Notes: generated by a model not told the origin, from the sequence alone. 61,820 nt of DNA from Bacillus sp. AFS059628 (GCF_002571225.1 NZ_NVEC01000102.1:1-61820); one strand, 5' to 3'; shown: positions 40,345 to 49,465, numbered from the stretch's first letter. Numbers and translations: made by a program.

Positions 40345-43011
40345 ATGAATAATAAAAAAGAAATAGCTATAGTTGCATTAACAACAGGATTAGCTTTAAC
40401 AACTGTAACACCATATGAAGTGGGTTATGCAGAGGAAAAAGATCAAATGCAAGTTGAAATTCAAGAGGATTCGTTCCGTACAGGTGAACTTACACAACCA
40501 TCACAAAAGGCGCCTGAGAACGTAGTGAAAGATGCACTTAAGGAAAAGACGGAGCATGCTTTGTCTTCAAAACAAGTGAGTGGAGACGAAGGGGTAGACT
40601 ACGAAGTTATTCAAAAACGTGGTTCTTATGATGGGACTACACTTGTGCGTATGCAACAAGTATATGAAGGTAAAGAAGTATACGGATACCAATTGACTGC
40701 TCATGTAGATAAAAAGGGTATTATTAAAAGTGTTTCAGGAGAAAGTGCACAAAATTTAACTCAAGAAAATGTAAAGAATGTAAAAAATTTATCAAAAGAA
40801 GAAGCAAAGCAATATATTTATACGAAGTACGGAAACGATGTTAAATTTATTTCTGAACCAGAAGTTAAGGAAGTTATTTTTGTTAATGAAAATAATGGGC
40901 AGGCTAGCAATGCATATCAAGTTACATTTGCTGCTGCAACACCAAATTATGTATCTGGAACTTATTTAGTGGATGCTCATAATGGTGATATGTTGAAAAA
41001 TATGGTGCAAGAGTCAGATTTAAAAGTAAGTGAAGAGCATGTTGAAGCTATTCAGGAGAGTAAAAAAAGCAATTTTAAATCATTAACCGGAACTGGAAAA
41101 GATGATTTAGGTATAACTCGTACATTTGGTATTTCTGAACAAAGTAACGGGAAATATGCGCTTGCTGATTACACAAGGGGGCAAGGAATTGAGACGTACG
41201 ATGTAAATTATAGGGATATTACTTTTGAAGATAAATATTATCCTGGTATATTAGCAACTAGCACATCAACAACATTTAATGATCCAAAAGCGGTAAGTGC
41301 TCATTTCTTAGCAACAAACGTATATGATTTTTATAAAGACAAATATAAGCGTAATAGTTTTGATAATAAAGGGAAAAAAGTAGTTTCAGTTGTACATGCA
41401 TGGGATTCTGGAGAAACAAATGATCCTAAAAATTGGGCAAATGCATTTAGTGCTAATATTAACAATGTTAGTATGCTTATATATGGTGATCCAATGGTTA
41501 GAGCGTTTGACATAGCGGGGCATGAATTTACACATGCGGTTACATCTAGTGAATCTAATCTTGAATTTTTTGGAGAATCAGGAGCAATTAATGAGGCATT
41601 ATCTGATATTATGGGAACGGCTATTGAGAAATATATAAATAATGGGGAATTTAATTGGACAATAGGAGAACAAAGCGGATCGGTTCTCCGTAATATGAAA
41701 AATCCACCTTCAGTCAAATTTTTTGATGGAGTACCGTATCCAGATGATTATAGCAAATACAGTGATTTAAACGGAGAAGATAATGAGGGCGTCCATTTCA
41801 ACTCAAGTATTATTAATAAAGTCGCGTATTTAATTGCACAAGGTGGAACTCATAACGATGTAACTGTAAATGGCATTGGTGAAGATAAAATGTTTGATAT
41901 TTTCTATTATGCAAATACTGATGAATTGAACATGACATCTAATTTCACTGAATTAAGATTAGCGTGTCTTAAAGTTGCAACGAACAAATATGGTGCGAAT
42001 TCAATTGAGGTTGAAGCGGTTCAAAAAGCATTTGATGCAGCGAAAATTAAAGGAACGGTGAAAGAAAACGAAAAAACTGAGGCAAACCAATTCCCAGAGT
42101 TAACAGTACCGTCAACAATTACACTACGTGTCGGTGATAAATTTGATCCAATGAGCAATATAAAAGCTATTGATAAAGAAGATGGTGATTTAACAAATCG
42201 AGTAGAACATAAAGGTGATGTAGATACTTCTAAACCTGGAAAATACATTGTGGAATACTCTGTCGTTGATTCTCAAGGAGGGAATGCAACGGCAACACAG
42301 ACTGTAATTGTGGAGGGAAATGGAAAAATATTAGATCTTAATCCTACATTAACAGTGCCTGCTGTAGCGACAATTAGTATAGGAGATTCATTTAATCCAA
42401 CGGTAGGTGTATCAGCTACTGATAAAGAAGACGGCGATCTTACTTCTAAAGTAAAAGTTGATGGTAAAGTAGATACAACTAAATCCGGTACTTACGTTTT
42501 AACGTACACAGTTACAAATTCTAAAGGCCATAAAGGAACTGCGAAACAAACTGTAACGGTCAAAGTTAGAGAAGAAATTGAAAATGAATTACCAATACTA
42601 AAAGTACCTGCTACAACTACAATTACTGAAGGAGATCAATTCAATCCAATGCTAGGTGTATCAGCTACTGATAAAGAAGACGGCAATCTTACTTCTAAAG
42701 TAGCATATGAAGGTATTGGAGATACTACTAAAGCTGGTACTTTTGAAATAATATATAGTGTTACAGATTCTGTAGGTAATAAGGTGCATACAATAAAAAA
42801 AATATTGGTAAAAGATAAAGGTACTAGTAAAGCAAATGGACTTGCTAATAACAGCAATATCTCGGACAACAGTAATTCTAACAAAAAAGAATCTACATAT
42901 AAAGAGCTTCCAAATACGGGTGCCAGTACAACTAGCAGTGCCGCAATGGGCATATGTATGGTTTTAGTAGGTATAGTACTTACTCTAGTTCTCAAATTTA
43001 GAAAGATATAA
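40345..43011 (+). CDS. LPXTG-anchored thermolysin-like (M4) metalloprotease with three DUF5011 repeats
   Basis: The 888-residue precursor has, in order: a signal peptide (MNNKKEIAIVALTTGLAL, cut near GYAEE); an FTP/PepSY propeptide to about 230; an M4 catalytic domain with zinc motif HEFTH near 393 and GAINEALSD near 413; three DUF5011-type Ig-like repeats (about 585-655, 670-745, 755-830) each with DKEDGxLT; a Ser/Asn-rich stretch; and LPNTG, a hydrophobic span and KFRKI for sortase anchoring. All M4 catalytic landmarks are intact, unlike the secreted nprB pseudogene at 11.5 kb. It should sit on the cell wall, degrading surface or host proteins. Confidence 0.92.
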   Translation: MNNKKEIAIVALTTGLALTTVTPYEVGYAEEKDQMQVEIQEDSFRTGELTQPSQKAPENVVKDALKEKTEHALSSKQVSGDEGVDYEVIQKRGSYDGTTLVRMQQVYEGKEVYGYQLTAHVDKKGIIKSVSGESAQNLTQENVKNVKNLSKEEAKQYIYTKYGNDVKFISEPEVKEVIFVNENNGQASNAYQVTFAAATPNYVSGTYLVDAHNGDMLKNMVQESDLKVSEEHVEAIQESKKSNFKSLTGTGKDDLGITRTFGISEQSNGKYALADYTRGQGIETYDVNYRDITFEDKYYPGILATSTSTTFNDPKAVSAHFLATNVYDFYKDKYKRNSFDNKGKKVVSVVHAWDSGETNDPKNWANAFSANINNVSMLIYGDPMVRAFDIAGHEFTHAVTSSESNLEFFGESGAINEALSDIMGTAIEKYINNGEFNWTIGEQSGSVLRNMKNPPSVKFFDGVPYPDDYSKYSDLNGEDNEGVHFNSSIINKVAYLIAQGGTHNDVTVNGIGEDKMFDIFYYANTDELNMTSNFTELRLACLKVATNKYGANSIEVEAVQKAFDAAKIKGTVKENEKTEANQFPELTVPSTITLRVGDKFDPMSNIKAIDKEDGDLTNRVEHKGDVDTSKPGKYIVEYSVVDSQGGNATATQTVIVEGNGKILDLNPTLTVPAVATISIGDSFNPTVGVSATDKEDGDLTSKVKVDGKVDTTKSGTYVLTYTVTNSKGHKGTAKQTVTVKVREEIENELPILKVPATTTITEGDQFNPMLGVSATDKEDGNLTSKVAYEGIGDTTKAGTFEIIYSVTDSVGNKVHTIKKILVKDKGTSKANGLANNSNISDNSNSNKKESTYKELPNTGASTTSSAAMGICMVLVGIVLTLVLKFRKI
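42404..42453 (+). repeat. Direct repeat copy 1 (within DUF5011 repeat 2)
   Basis: Fifty bases coding for VSATDKEDGDLTSKV recur at 42653-42702 with one difference (G to A, giving Asp to Asn). Near identity at DNA level points to recent duplication or gene conversion. Confidence 0.9.
42653..42702 (+). repeat. Direct repeat copy 2 (within DUF5011 repeat 3)
   Basis: This is the partner of 42404-42453, 249 bases away, differing at one base. Confidence 0.9.
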
Positions 43012-43210
43012 AAATAATAGTACAGCTTATTCGTTTGAAGAATAGAGTATAAAAATAATTTTGTATCGTGAACTGTTAGTGTATTAGGGGATTTTTATTG
43101 CTTGAGTTTGATATTGTCCTTCACTCGTTGTTTCTTAATTTATTGTAGAAGGTACGTTAAAAGTAAACATAGAATATATTAATAATTAATATGTTTACGA
43201 GGTGAAGGTG

Positions 43211-43771
43211 ATGGCAATAAAACAAGACGAGATTAAAGTAGTAGTCGGAGCAGGGGTGTTTAATAATAATCCAGGGTGGATACAAACGCAAGAAGATGAA
43301 CTTAATTTACTAGATAAAGCTACGTGGGAAGAAAGATTTGAATACAATTCTATTTCAGCTATTTTAGTTGAGCATGTATGGGAACATCTTACGTTTGAAG
43401 AAGGTGTAAGGGCAGCAGAGATTTGTTATGAATTTTTAAAGCCAGCAGGGCACATTCGGTGCGGTGTTCCTGATGCGTTTTTCCGGGACGAAGCGTACCA
43501 AAATATAGTTCAGATAGGTGGACCAGGACCGAAAGATCATCCAGCAGCAAGTCATAAAATTGTTCATAATTATAAAACCTTAACAAAAATGTTTGAAACT
43601 GCTGGGTTTGAGGTAGTTTTACTTGAATATTGTGATGAAAATGGTCAGTTTTATTATAATGAATGGGATGCAAACGACGGTGTTATTTTCCGTTCGAAAA
43701 GGTATGATTCTAGAAATAAAGGCGATAAACTTGGTTTTCCATCGTTAATTGTTGATGCGATTAAACGATAA
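43211..43771 (+). CDS. Methyltransferase-like protein
   Basis: I start at ATG 43211 (MAIKQDEIK) behind GAGGTG. The 186-residue protein begins with KVVVGAGVFNNNPGW, then ILVEHVWEHLTFEEGVRAAEICYEFLKPAGHIRCGVPD. This matches the second half of class I SAM methyltransferases (ExxEH, LKPGGxxR). The first SAM loop is reduced to VGAG, so SAM binding is uncertain. It ends with an aromatic substrate-like region (YYNEWDANDG). It is monocistronic. Confidence 0.7.
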   Translation: MAIKQDEIKVVVGAGVFNNNPGWIQTQEDELNLLDKATWEERFEYNSISAILVEHVWEHLTFEEGVRAAEICYEFLKPAGHIRCGVPDAFFRDEAYQNIVQIGGPGPKDHPAASHKIVHNYKTLTKMFETAGFEVVLLEYCDENGQFYYNEWDANDGVIFRSKRYDSRNKGDKLGFPSLIVDAIKR

Positions 43772-43811
43772 GTCATTCAATAAAAGCAAGAGTTAATACT
43801 ATAATTTCATG

Positions 43812-43833
43812 AGTCGCAATTGCGGCTTTTTTT
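43812..43833 (+). terminator. Rho-independent terminator
   Basis: AGTCGC and GCGGCT pair around four bases, followed by seven Ts. Confidence 0.8.
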
Positions 43834-43954
43834 ATTGGTATGTAATATGGAAGAGGCTATTTATAATAATTAATACGTCATTAAAGATTTATTTTATATA
43901 TAAAATCGGTTAAAATAAGGTGAGAACATACATTCTGTGTAGGGGGTAATTAAT

Positions 43955-44434
43955 ATGATAGCTGAAATTGAAAAAGTAACTGATGGGTATATTGTAAAAT
44001 TTGAACGCCAATTTCCATATACAATTGAGGAAGTTTGGTCTGTTTTAACGGAAAACAGTAAGCTTAAAAGATGGATGTCTAATTTACAGATTGAATGCCT
44101 TAAAACAGGTGGAATAATCAAGTTTGATATGATGGACGGTTCTTTTATAAATATTGATATTTTAGAGTGTCAAGTAAACGCTGTGCTTGAATTTACTTGG
44201 GATAAAGATCGTGTCCGATTTGAAATACATAAAGAAGAAAATGGTTCTATTTTACTTCTTAAAGAATTCATTCATGAGTTAACAGATCATACTCCGAAAG
44301 ATATAGCGGGTTGGCATATTTGTTTAGATCTTTTTTCCTCCGTACTAGAAGGGAAAGAAAAAGAATTTTCTAAAGATGAATGGCAACAGTGGTTTGAAAA
44401 ATATAAGGATAAGGTTCTTGAATTGAGAGGATAA
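43955..44434 (+). CDS. SRPBCC (AHSA1-like) protein
   Basis: ATG 43955 follows GTAGGGGG. The 159-residue protein has the START/Bet v1-like cavity fold of the AHSA1 group: FERQFPYTIEEVWSVLTENSKLKRWM at the start, CLKTGGIIKFDMMDG, LEFTWDKDRVRFEI, and the closing helix GWHICLDLFSSVLEGKEKE. Members bind lipids or hydrophobic ligands. None is known for this subgroup. It is a single gene. Confidence 0.88.
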   Translation: MIAEIEKVTDGYIVKFERQFPYTIEEVWSVLTENSKLKRWMSNLQIECLKTGGIIKFDMMDGSFINIDILECQVNAVLEFTWDKDRVRFEIHKEENGSILLLKEFIHELTDHTPKDIAGWHICLDLFSSVLEGKEKEFSKDEWQQWFEKYKDKVLELRG

Positions 44435-44535
44435 TCAAGTAAGATATTATATTTATCGTGTAATTATTATATTGTAAAAATCATTTTTATGAAAAATAAA
44501 AGAAAGTAAATCAATTGGGATTCTAATAACATTAA

Positions 44536-44778
44536 CAAATTAGATACAGTGATTCCATTCCATGTGTAACTTGTAATGCAACTGATATTAATGACGAAGG
44601 ACTAAAAGAAGTTGTTGAGGGCGTGGATGTACAAACATGGTTAACTGGAAAAGTTAATGATGTTGTGGATGAAAGCTTATTAACAGAAGCGGTTGCGCAA
44701 ATACCAATTTTCAATCGTATTCGCGAATTGGATAAACGAGATATGATGGCGGTTTATGAATGTCTTGAGAGTAATTAG
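44536..44778 (+). pseudogene. 3' gene fragment of unrecognised family
   Basis: An open frame with no start codon before codon 65 reads as convincing protein: PCVTCNATDINDEG, LKEVVEGVDVQTWLTG, then VDESLLTEAVAQIP and DKRDMMAVYECLESN, then TAG. It starts right after a TAA at 44533, and no 5' part is found upstream. It is probably the end of a truncated gene. The CVTC pair might bind metal. Confidence 0.5.
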
Positions 44779-45047
44779 TAAAATTTTATTAATTTATGTG
44801 TTATTAACATAACTTTATATTCTTTATAATGTTCATAATAAGGTAGTATGAGTATTACAAAGTAATGAAAGAAGATCCAATTTCTTAATGTGAAAATTAA
44901 GAAATATAATATGGAGAGATGGAAAATAAAAGGGATGAAAAGTTGATATATTATGTAATTATTATAGTATAAAAGTGATTATCAAGGATGAAAACAGTTC
45001 ATAAGTGATGTCTTATTTAATATCTTTATTATTTTGTCTGATTTTTT
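44779..45047. other. Intergenic region without a recognised element
   Basis: This is AT-rich DNA between the gene fragment and the padR operator. TATAAT-like words occur by composition. I see no clear promoter or RNA structure. Confidence 0.4.
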
Positions 45048-45098
45048 AAATTTAGCAGAAACATATACTTGAATGAAGTATATGTTTCTGTTAAATTT
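45048..45098 (+). promoter_or_regulatory. PadR-type operator: 23-bp palindrome abutting the padR start
   Basis: Arms 45048-45070 and 45076-45098 pair with one mismatch around five bases. The core is ACATATACTT and AAGTATATGT, like the ATACTT/AAGTAT operators of PadR-type autoregulators. It ends five bases before the padR ATG, leaving no room for a ribosome site. Confidence 0.7.
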
Positions 45099-45103
45099 AT
45101 CCT

Positions 45104-45457
45104 ATGGATAGAACAAGTTTAATTAAAGGTCATTTAGAAATGTGTGTATTATCTATTTTGTCGAAAAAGAAAAGTTATGGTTATGAGATTATGAAAGAAC
45201 TTGAAGTAAACAATTTAAAATTGAAAGGAGTAGGAAGTATTTACCCCATTTTAACTAAGTTGAAAAATCAAGATTGGGTTAATACTTATCAAGTAGTAAC
45301 AGACAGTGGTAAAGTTAGGATTTATTATGAAATTAATGAAAACGGGAAAATACGTCTTGAGAATAAAATTAATGAGTGGTTAGAATTGCAATCGGATATT
45401 CAAACATTATTAAAAAGCGGTTTGAAAGGAGACCTTCTGAAATGGGGAATAGATTGA
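45104..45457 (+). CDS. PadR family transcriptional regulator
   Basis: This 117-residue protein has the PadR winged-helix: LIKGHLEMCVLSILSKKKSYGYEIMKEL (helices 1-3), then GVGSIYPILTKLKNQDWVNTYQV (recognition helix and wing), and a short C-terminal dimerisation helix. No Shine-Dalgarno precedes ATG 45104. The palindrome upstream suggests autoregulation and possibly leaderless or structured-leader translation. It overlaps the HAAS-domain gene by 16 bases and heads a three-gene operon. Confidence 0.9.
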   Translation: MDRTSLIKGHLEMCVLSILSKKKSYGYEIMKELEVNNLKLKGVGSIYPILTKLKNQDWVNTYQVVTDSGKVRIYYEINENGKIRLENKINEWLELQSDIQTLLKSGLKGDLLKWGID

Positions 45458-45954
45458 TAGGTAAAGAAAAGCAATTTTTAATAGACGTACTTAAGGAATT
45501 AAAGCAATACGACATTAGTTTAGAAGAAAGGGAAAATATTAAGCGACAAATATTAGAACATATTCAAGAATGTCGTGAACATGGTGAAGATAGTATAGAG
45601 GATTTAGGTACACCTCAATTATTTGTTCAAGATTATTTAGAAATAAATGAGATTGATTTACAAGTTAAAAGGAAGCAATTGAAAAATGAAAAGGGGAAAT
45701 TAAACAAATCTATCTTAAACGGCATATTCATCGCAGTTATTACTTACCTCATCTCGCAAACTACATTTACAATATTTTTAACTAGATCATTTAATCCAAC
45801 TAATAGTAAAAATACATTTCAGTATAATCTTTTATATCGTATTTCAGAAAATCAATGGTGGAATTCATTATTAATAATGATTAGTTTTATGCTCTCTTTA
45901 TTAGTATTTATTAGTTTAGTAAGTTATAAAAAAAGAAAGCTGTCTAAAGCATAA
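45442..45954 (+). CDS. HAAS-domain (DUF1700-like) membrane protein
   Basis: I start at ATG 45442 (MGNRLIGKEK) with AAAGGAG ten bases upstream, inside the end of padR. The 170-residue protein has an N-terminal helical HAAS/DUF1700-like domain (FLIDVLKELKQYDISLEERENI, then ILEHIQECREHGEDSIEDLGTP). Two membrane spans follow (ILNGIFIAVITYLISQTTF and SLLIMISFMLSLLVFISLV). This family typically pairs with PadR regulators as a membrane partner. Its stop overlaps the start of the serine hydrolase gene (TAATG). Confidence 0.85.
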   Translation: MGNRLIGKEKQFLIDVLKELKQYDISLEERENIKRQILEHIQECREHGEDSIEDLGTPQLFVQDYLEINEIDLQVKRKQLKNEKGKLNKSILNGIFIAVITYLISQTTFTIFLTRSFNPTNSKNTFQYNLLYRISENQWWNSLLIMISFMLSLLVFISLVSYKKRKLSKA

Positions 45955-47405
45955 TGAAGAATACGATCTATAAAATGTCTCTAATTTATATTCTTTGTAA
46001 TGTATTAATGTTATGTATTACAGATTCAAAAGTTTATGCTCAGCAAAATATTAAAATTGCATTAGATAAGTATATTGAAAAGTTTATAAAGGAGCGGAAC
46101 ATTCCAGGAGCTTCTGTTGCAATTGTACATAATAAAGATGTATTTTTCACAAAAACGATAGGAATTACTGGAGAATCTGAAAAAAAGGTAACTAGTAAAA
46201 CCCCATTTGCAATCGGCTCAATAAGTAAATCTTTAACAGCTTTAGCTATAGTGAATTTAATAGAAGATGAAAAAATAAAATTAGAGAATCCAGTTCAACG
46301 GTATCTTCCTTGGTTTCAACTAAAAGATTCTCAAATATCCTCAACTATAACAATCCAACATCTACTAACTCATACAAGCGGAATCAGTACATATGAAGGC
46401 TTAGCATTATCAGATAAGCAGTCCGAAAATTCTACAGCACTAAAAGAAAATGTAATGAAACTTTCAAATGTAAAATTAACTGCTCCACCAGGTGAAAAAT
46501 ATCAATATAGTAATGCGAATTATATAATACTTGGTGCGCTTATTGAGGCCGTTACAAATGAAACATATTCATCATACATGGAAAAGTATATTTTTCAGCC
46601 ATTAAATATGAATGGCGCGGCAGCAAGTAAAGAAACTGCATATGAAAAAGGTTATTTAACAGGTTATCAGTCTTGGTTTGGCATTCCAAGAAAAAGTGTA
46701 GTGTCCTATGATAATGCCGGGGCACCGTATGGCTATATTACTGCAAATTTAGAAGATATGATTCAATATATTATGTTTTTGAATCGGTCTGAGCATGCTC
46801 AATTTTTAAAACAAGAAAACATGGATCTTTATCTTTCACCACTTTATAAAATAAATTCAGAAAAAAGTCATGGTTTTGGGTTAAGAACAACAAATATAAA
46901 TGAAAACGAAATGATGATTTGGCATTCAGGATCGACGCCCGATGCTCGTGCAGAAATATTTATTTTAAATAAAAGTGGCTGGGGTGGTGTGATTTTAACA
47001 AATAAAAATCATGTTTTAGAAGAACCAGCACTATCGGTATTGAAAAATGGGATTATTAGTATTTTGAATGGGGAAGAACCGGTTGATATCCCTAAAAACA
47101 TACCATTAACACAAATTATTTTGTTGATAGTTACACTTATACTTTTCATAATATCATTTATGTTAATTAAAAAGTATAAACATATGAACACTGTAAAAAA
47201 GGTAATTTGGTTATCCATAGGGAGTCTATCCCTACTATTATCTATTACGTTCATCCCAATTCTTACTTATGGTACAAAATCACCATGGCATACGATTAAA
47301 ATGTTTGCGCCAGACGTAGCTTTATTTGCAAGTATTATTATCACTTTATTAGCTGTGAACGGGCTAATTTCAATCTTTATAGCCTTAAGAAGGAAAAAGG
47401 TATAA
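45954..47405 (+). CDS. Membrane serine hydrolase, class C beta-lactamase fold
   Basis: In the 483-residue protein the signal peptide (ending near VYAQQ) is followed by a beta-lactamase-type domain: SxxK as SISK near 98, YxN as YSN near 182, and HSG near 323 in place of KTG. Three C-terminal membrane spans (about 380-400, 415-435, 455-478) anchor it. Similar proteins are D-amino-acid or envelope peptidases and resistance factors (FmtA/PbpE-like). Co-expression with a PadR regulator suggests response to an antimicrobial or envelope signal, which is inference. Confidence 0.88.
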   Translation: MKNTIYKMSLIYILCNVLMLCITDSKVYAQQNIKIALDKYIEKFIKERNIPGASVAIVHNKDVFFTKTIGITGESEKKVTSKTPFAIGSISKSLTALAIVNLIEDEKIKLENPVQRYLPWFQLKDSQISSTITIQHLLTHTSGISTYEGLALSDKQSENSTALKENVMKLSNVKLTAPPGEKYQYSNANYIILGALIEAVTNETYSSYMEKYIFQPLNMNGAAASKETAYEKGYLTGYQSWFGIPRKSVVSYDNAGAPYGYITANLEDMIQYIMFLNRSEHAQFLKQENMDLYLSPLYKINSEKSHGFGLRTTNINENEMMIWHSGSTPDARAEIFILNKSGWGGVILTNKNHVLEEPALSVLKNGIISILNGEEPVDIPKNIPLTQIILLIVTLILFIISFMLIKKYKHMNTVKKVIWLSIGSLSLLLSITFIPILTYGTKSPWHTIKMFAPDVALFASIIITLLAVNGLISIFIALRRKKV

Positions 47406-47409
47406 ATGA

Positions 47410-47453
47410 TGATAAAGAAAAAAGGCATATACATAATGCCTTTTTTCTTTATC
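47410..47453. terminator. Strong bidirectional terminator
   Basis: GATAAAGAAAAAAGGCAT and ATGCCTTTTTTCTTTATC form an 18-bp stem around seven bases. Confidence 0.9.
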
Positions 47454-47456
47454 AAT

Positions 47457-47537
47457 TTATCCATAAATATCAAGAGAAATTACTTCTTGATTCGATTCAT
47501 CAATGACTAGCACAATTTTCTTTGCAAATCTATAAAA
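47457..47537 (-). pseudogene. Short 3' gene fragment (minus strand)
   Basis: After a TAA at 47540-47538 the minus strand reads FYRFAKKIVLVIDESNQEV and ISLDIYG, then a stop next to the shared terminator. This looks like the last strand pair of a small protein whose 5' part is gone. The family is not recognised. Confidence 0.35.
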
Positions 47538-47610
47538 TTAGCGCATTATAATAGATATTTAAGTTTCTCGACTTCAATTAGCTAATCATACATAATTATC
47601 TTTCCATCCA

Positions 47611-48837
47611 TCATATTTTGCGTATCGGGCTATATATTGCAATAAAAACTTCGAGTAGCTTAGTGAAAGCAGCTAAAGCAAATACAAAAACTGGATTATA
47701 GGCTGAAATAATACCTCCTACTAATGCCCCGAGTGGCATCGCTAATCGTGTAAGTACACGTGAAAAGCCTAAAACCCTTCCTTGCATATTTGATGGAACG
47801 GTTTCCTGGCGAATTGTGGCTACAATTGTATTCCATGCAATATTGCAAGTCATTGCAATACCGAAAGCAATACCGGGAGCAAGCCAATATGTACTCCAAA
47901 GCGCAAAAGTTAAGCCAATTGCTCCAACAAATAGGAGTAAAGGAATTAGAAGACCGCGTTGCAATCTCTTTTCTAAAGGAACTGCAATCAAGCTTCCTAA
48001 GAGCCCGCCTATTCCAATTAGTGAATAATTAAAGCCGCTTTGTTCCGGCGTAAGTTGCAATGTGGATAGTAAATAATACATGAACACACCTAAAACCGCA
48101 CTTGCTCCAAAGTTTCCAATCATAGCTTGAAAAGATAAAGCTAAATTTAAGCGGTCATTTTTGAGCCATTTAAATCCATTAACCAAATCAGCTAGTACAT
48201 TTTGAAGTGTATTTTTATCTTCGCATTTCTTGTTTACGGTTTTCATAGACGGTAATAATATCACAGCAACTAATGTTGCAATAAATGAAAGAACATTAAT
48301 CCAAAGCACCTGAAAGCCACCAATAAAAGTAATAAAAAAACCAGCTATTATTGGACCAAACAAACTAGCCAATTGATTGACCATTTGATAGAAAGAATTA
48401 GCTTTCGTTAATGATGCACCTGCAATATGTGGAATGACTGTAACAGTTGTTACATCAAAAAGCATGGACATAACTGCTAAGGTAAAAGTAATTACGTATA
48501 AATGCCAGATTTCTAATAGATGTAATGCATGTAGAATTGGTACGAGACTTACTAAAATAATATTGGTAATATCAGCTATCCAAAGTAACTTTTTTCGATC
48601 GTATTGGTCAATTATTACACCAACTAAAGGGCCAAATAAAACAATTGGCAATACATTAATAGCAAATAAAGAACTCATAATTACAGATGAACCGGTTAAT
48701 TGATAGGCAATCCAAGGCAACGCAAAAATGTAGAGTGAATCCCCAATTCGTGAAATGAGTAAACCAAAAATAAAAATCTTGTATTCTTTAGAAAAAGTTG
48801 TCTTTACGGTAAGTCTTTGTTCTTGTTTAAGTTTCAC
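47611..48837 (-). CDS. MFS multidrug/macrolide-type efflux transporter
   Basis: I prefer GTG 48837 (MKLKQEQRL) because AAAGGTGG lies ten bases upstream; the frame is open back to 48879. The roughly 408-residue protein has 10-12 spans. FGLLISRIGDSLYIFALPWIAYQLTGSS is the first span pair, and GPLVGVIIDQYDRKKLLWIAD is the MFS cytoplasmic loop motif between spans 2 and 3 (DxxxRKK). IRQETVPSNMQGRVLGFSR is the corresponding loop in the second half. This is the MefA/EntS-like drug:H+ antiporter group. The substrate is unknown. Confidence 0.88.
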   Translation of the reverse strand: MKLKQEQRLTVKTTFSKEYKIFIFGLLISRIGDSLYIFALPWIAYQLTGSSVIMSSLFAINVLPIVLFGPLVGVIIDQYDRKKLLWIADITNIILVSLVPILHALHLLEIWHLYVITFTLAVMSMLFDVTTVTVIPHIAGASLTKANSFYQMVNQLASLFGPIIAGFFITFIGGFQVLWINVLSFIATLVAVILLPSMKTVNKKCEDKNTLQNVLADLVNGFKWLKNDRLNLALSFQAMIGNFGASAVLGVFMYYLLSTLQLTPEQSGFNYSLIGIGGLLGSLIAVPLEKRLQRGLLIPLLLFVGAIGLTFALWSTYWLAPGIAFGIAMTCNIAWNTIVATIRQETVPSNMQGRVLGFSRVLTRLAMPLGALVGGIISAYNPVFVFALAAFTKLLEVFIAIYSPIRKI

Positions 48838-48984
48838 ACTATTTATACCACCTTTATTATAGAGGAATTTGAAAATCATCCGTCCAATATTTGTTATATA
48901 TAGAATTCTGTAATTTTTAGGCGAATCCTACTTTTTAGAGGTATTTTAAAACCTGAAGGAAGAAATAAAAATGAAGGCAGTATT

Positions 48985-49128
48985 ATGAAAAGGATTTTAG
49001 TACGAACAGGATGGGGAGAAAGCTCATTAACAAAGTATAGAAATTCGTGGAAAGAAACAGTACCTGATTATATAGCGCAAAACCCACTTGATGCTGTGTG
49101 TTGGATTCAAGATAATTTAAATACATAA
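48985..49128 (+). pseudogene. HAD-IIIA hydrolase (GmhB-like), 3' fragment
   Basis: A 47-codon frame reads KRILVRTGWGESSLTKYRNS and ends LDAVCWIQDN. This is the typical C-terminus of HAD-IIIA phosphatases of the GmhB group (VRTGWGxxSL, then ADYIAxNLLDAVxWI). The catalytic DxDxT region is absent upstream. It is a remnant. Confidence 0.7.
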
Positions 49129-49196
49129 TAAAATTATAGTAAACTATTTTATTCAAAGGTTGTTAAGAGGGAAAATATTTATACAAATAGATAAGA

Positions 49197-49343
49197 ATGT
49201 GCGAACAGCTGGTGCGTATGAATAGTAAACGGGAAATTTATCAAAAAATAGTACCTAAAGTGGAATATAGTTTATCCGAAGATGGAAAATCAGTAAGTGC
49301 TGTTTTGGATAGTTTTTGTGGTTGTGGGGAAGGAAGCATTTAG
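49197..49343 (+). pseudogene. HxlR-type regulator, 3' fragment
   Basis: A 48-codon frame from ATG 49197 contains REIYQKIVPKVEYSLSEDGK and SVSAVLDSFCGCGE. This is the wing and C-terminal helix of HxlR/DUF24 regulators (VPPKVEYSLTExGxSL, LxxLCxWGE). The recognition helices are missing. It is the leftover of a deleted regulator gene. Confidence 0.7.
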
Positions 49344-49465
49344 AATAAAATTGTTATGTAAACTAAAATGCAGTATATTGAATGTTTTTCTGATAATTTT
49401 TATTTTGTAATATATAATTAAATAATAAGTTTATAATTACAGATCAACAAAGGGGAACACATAAG

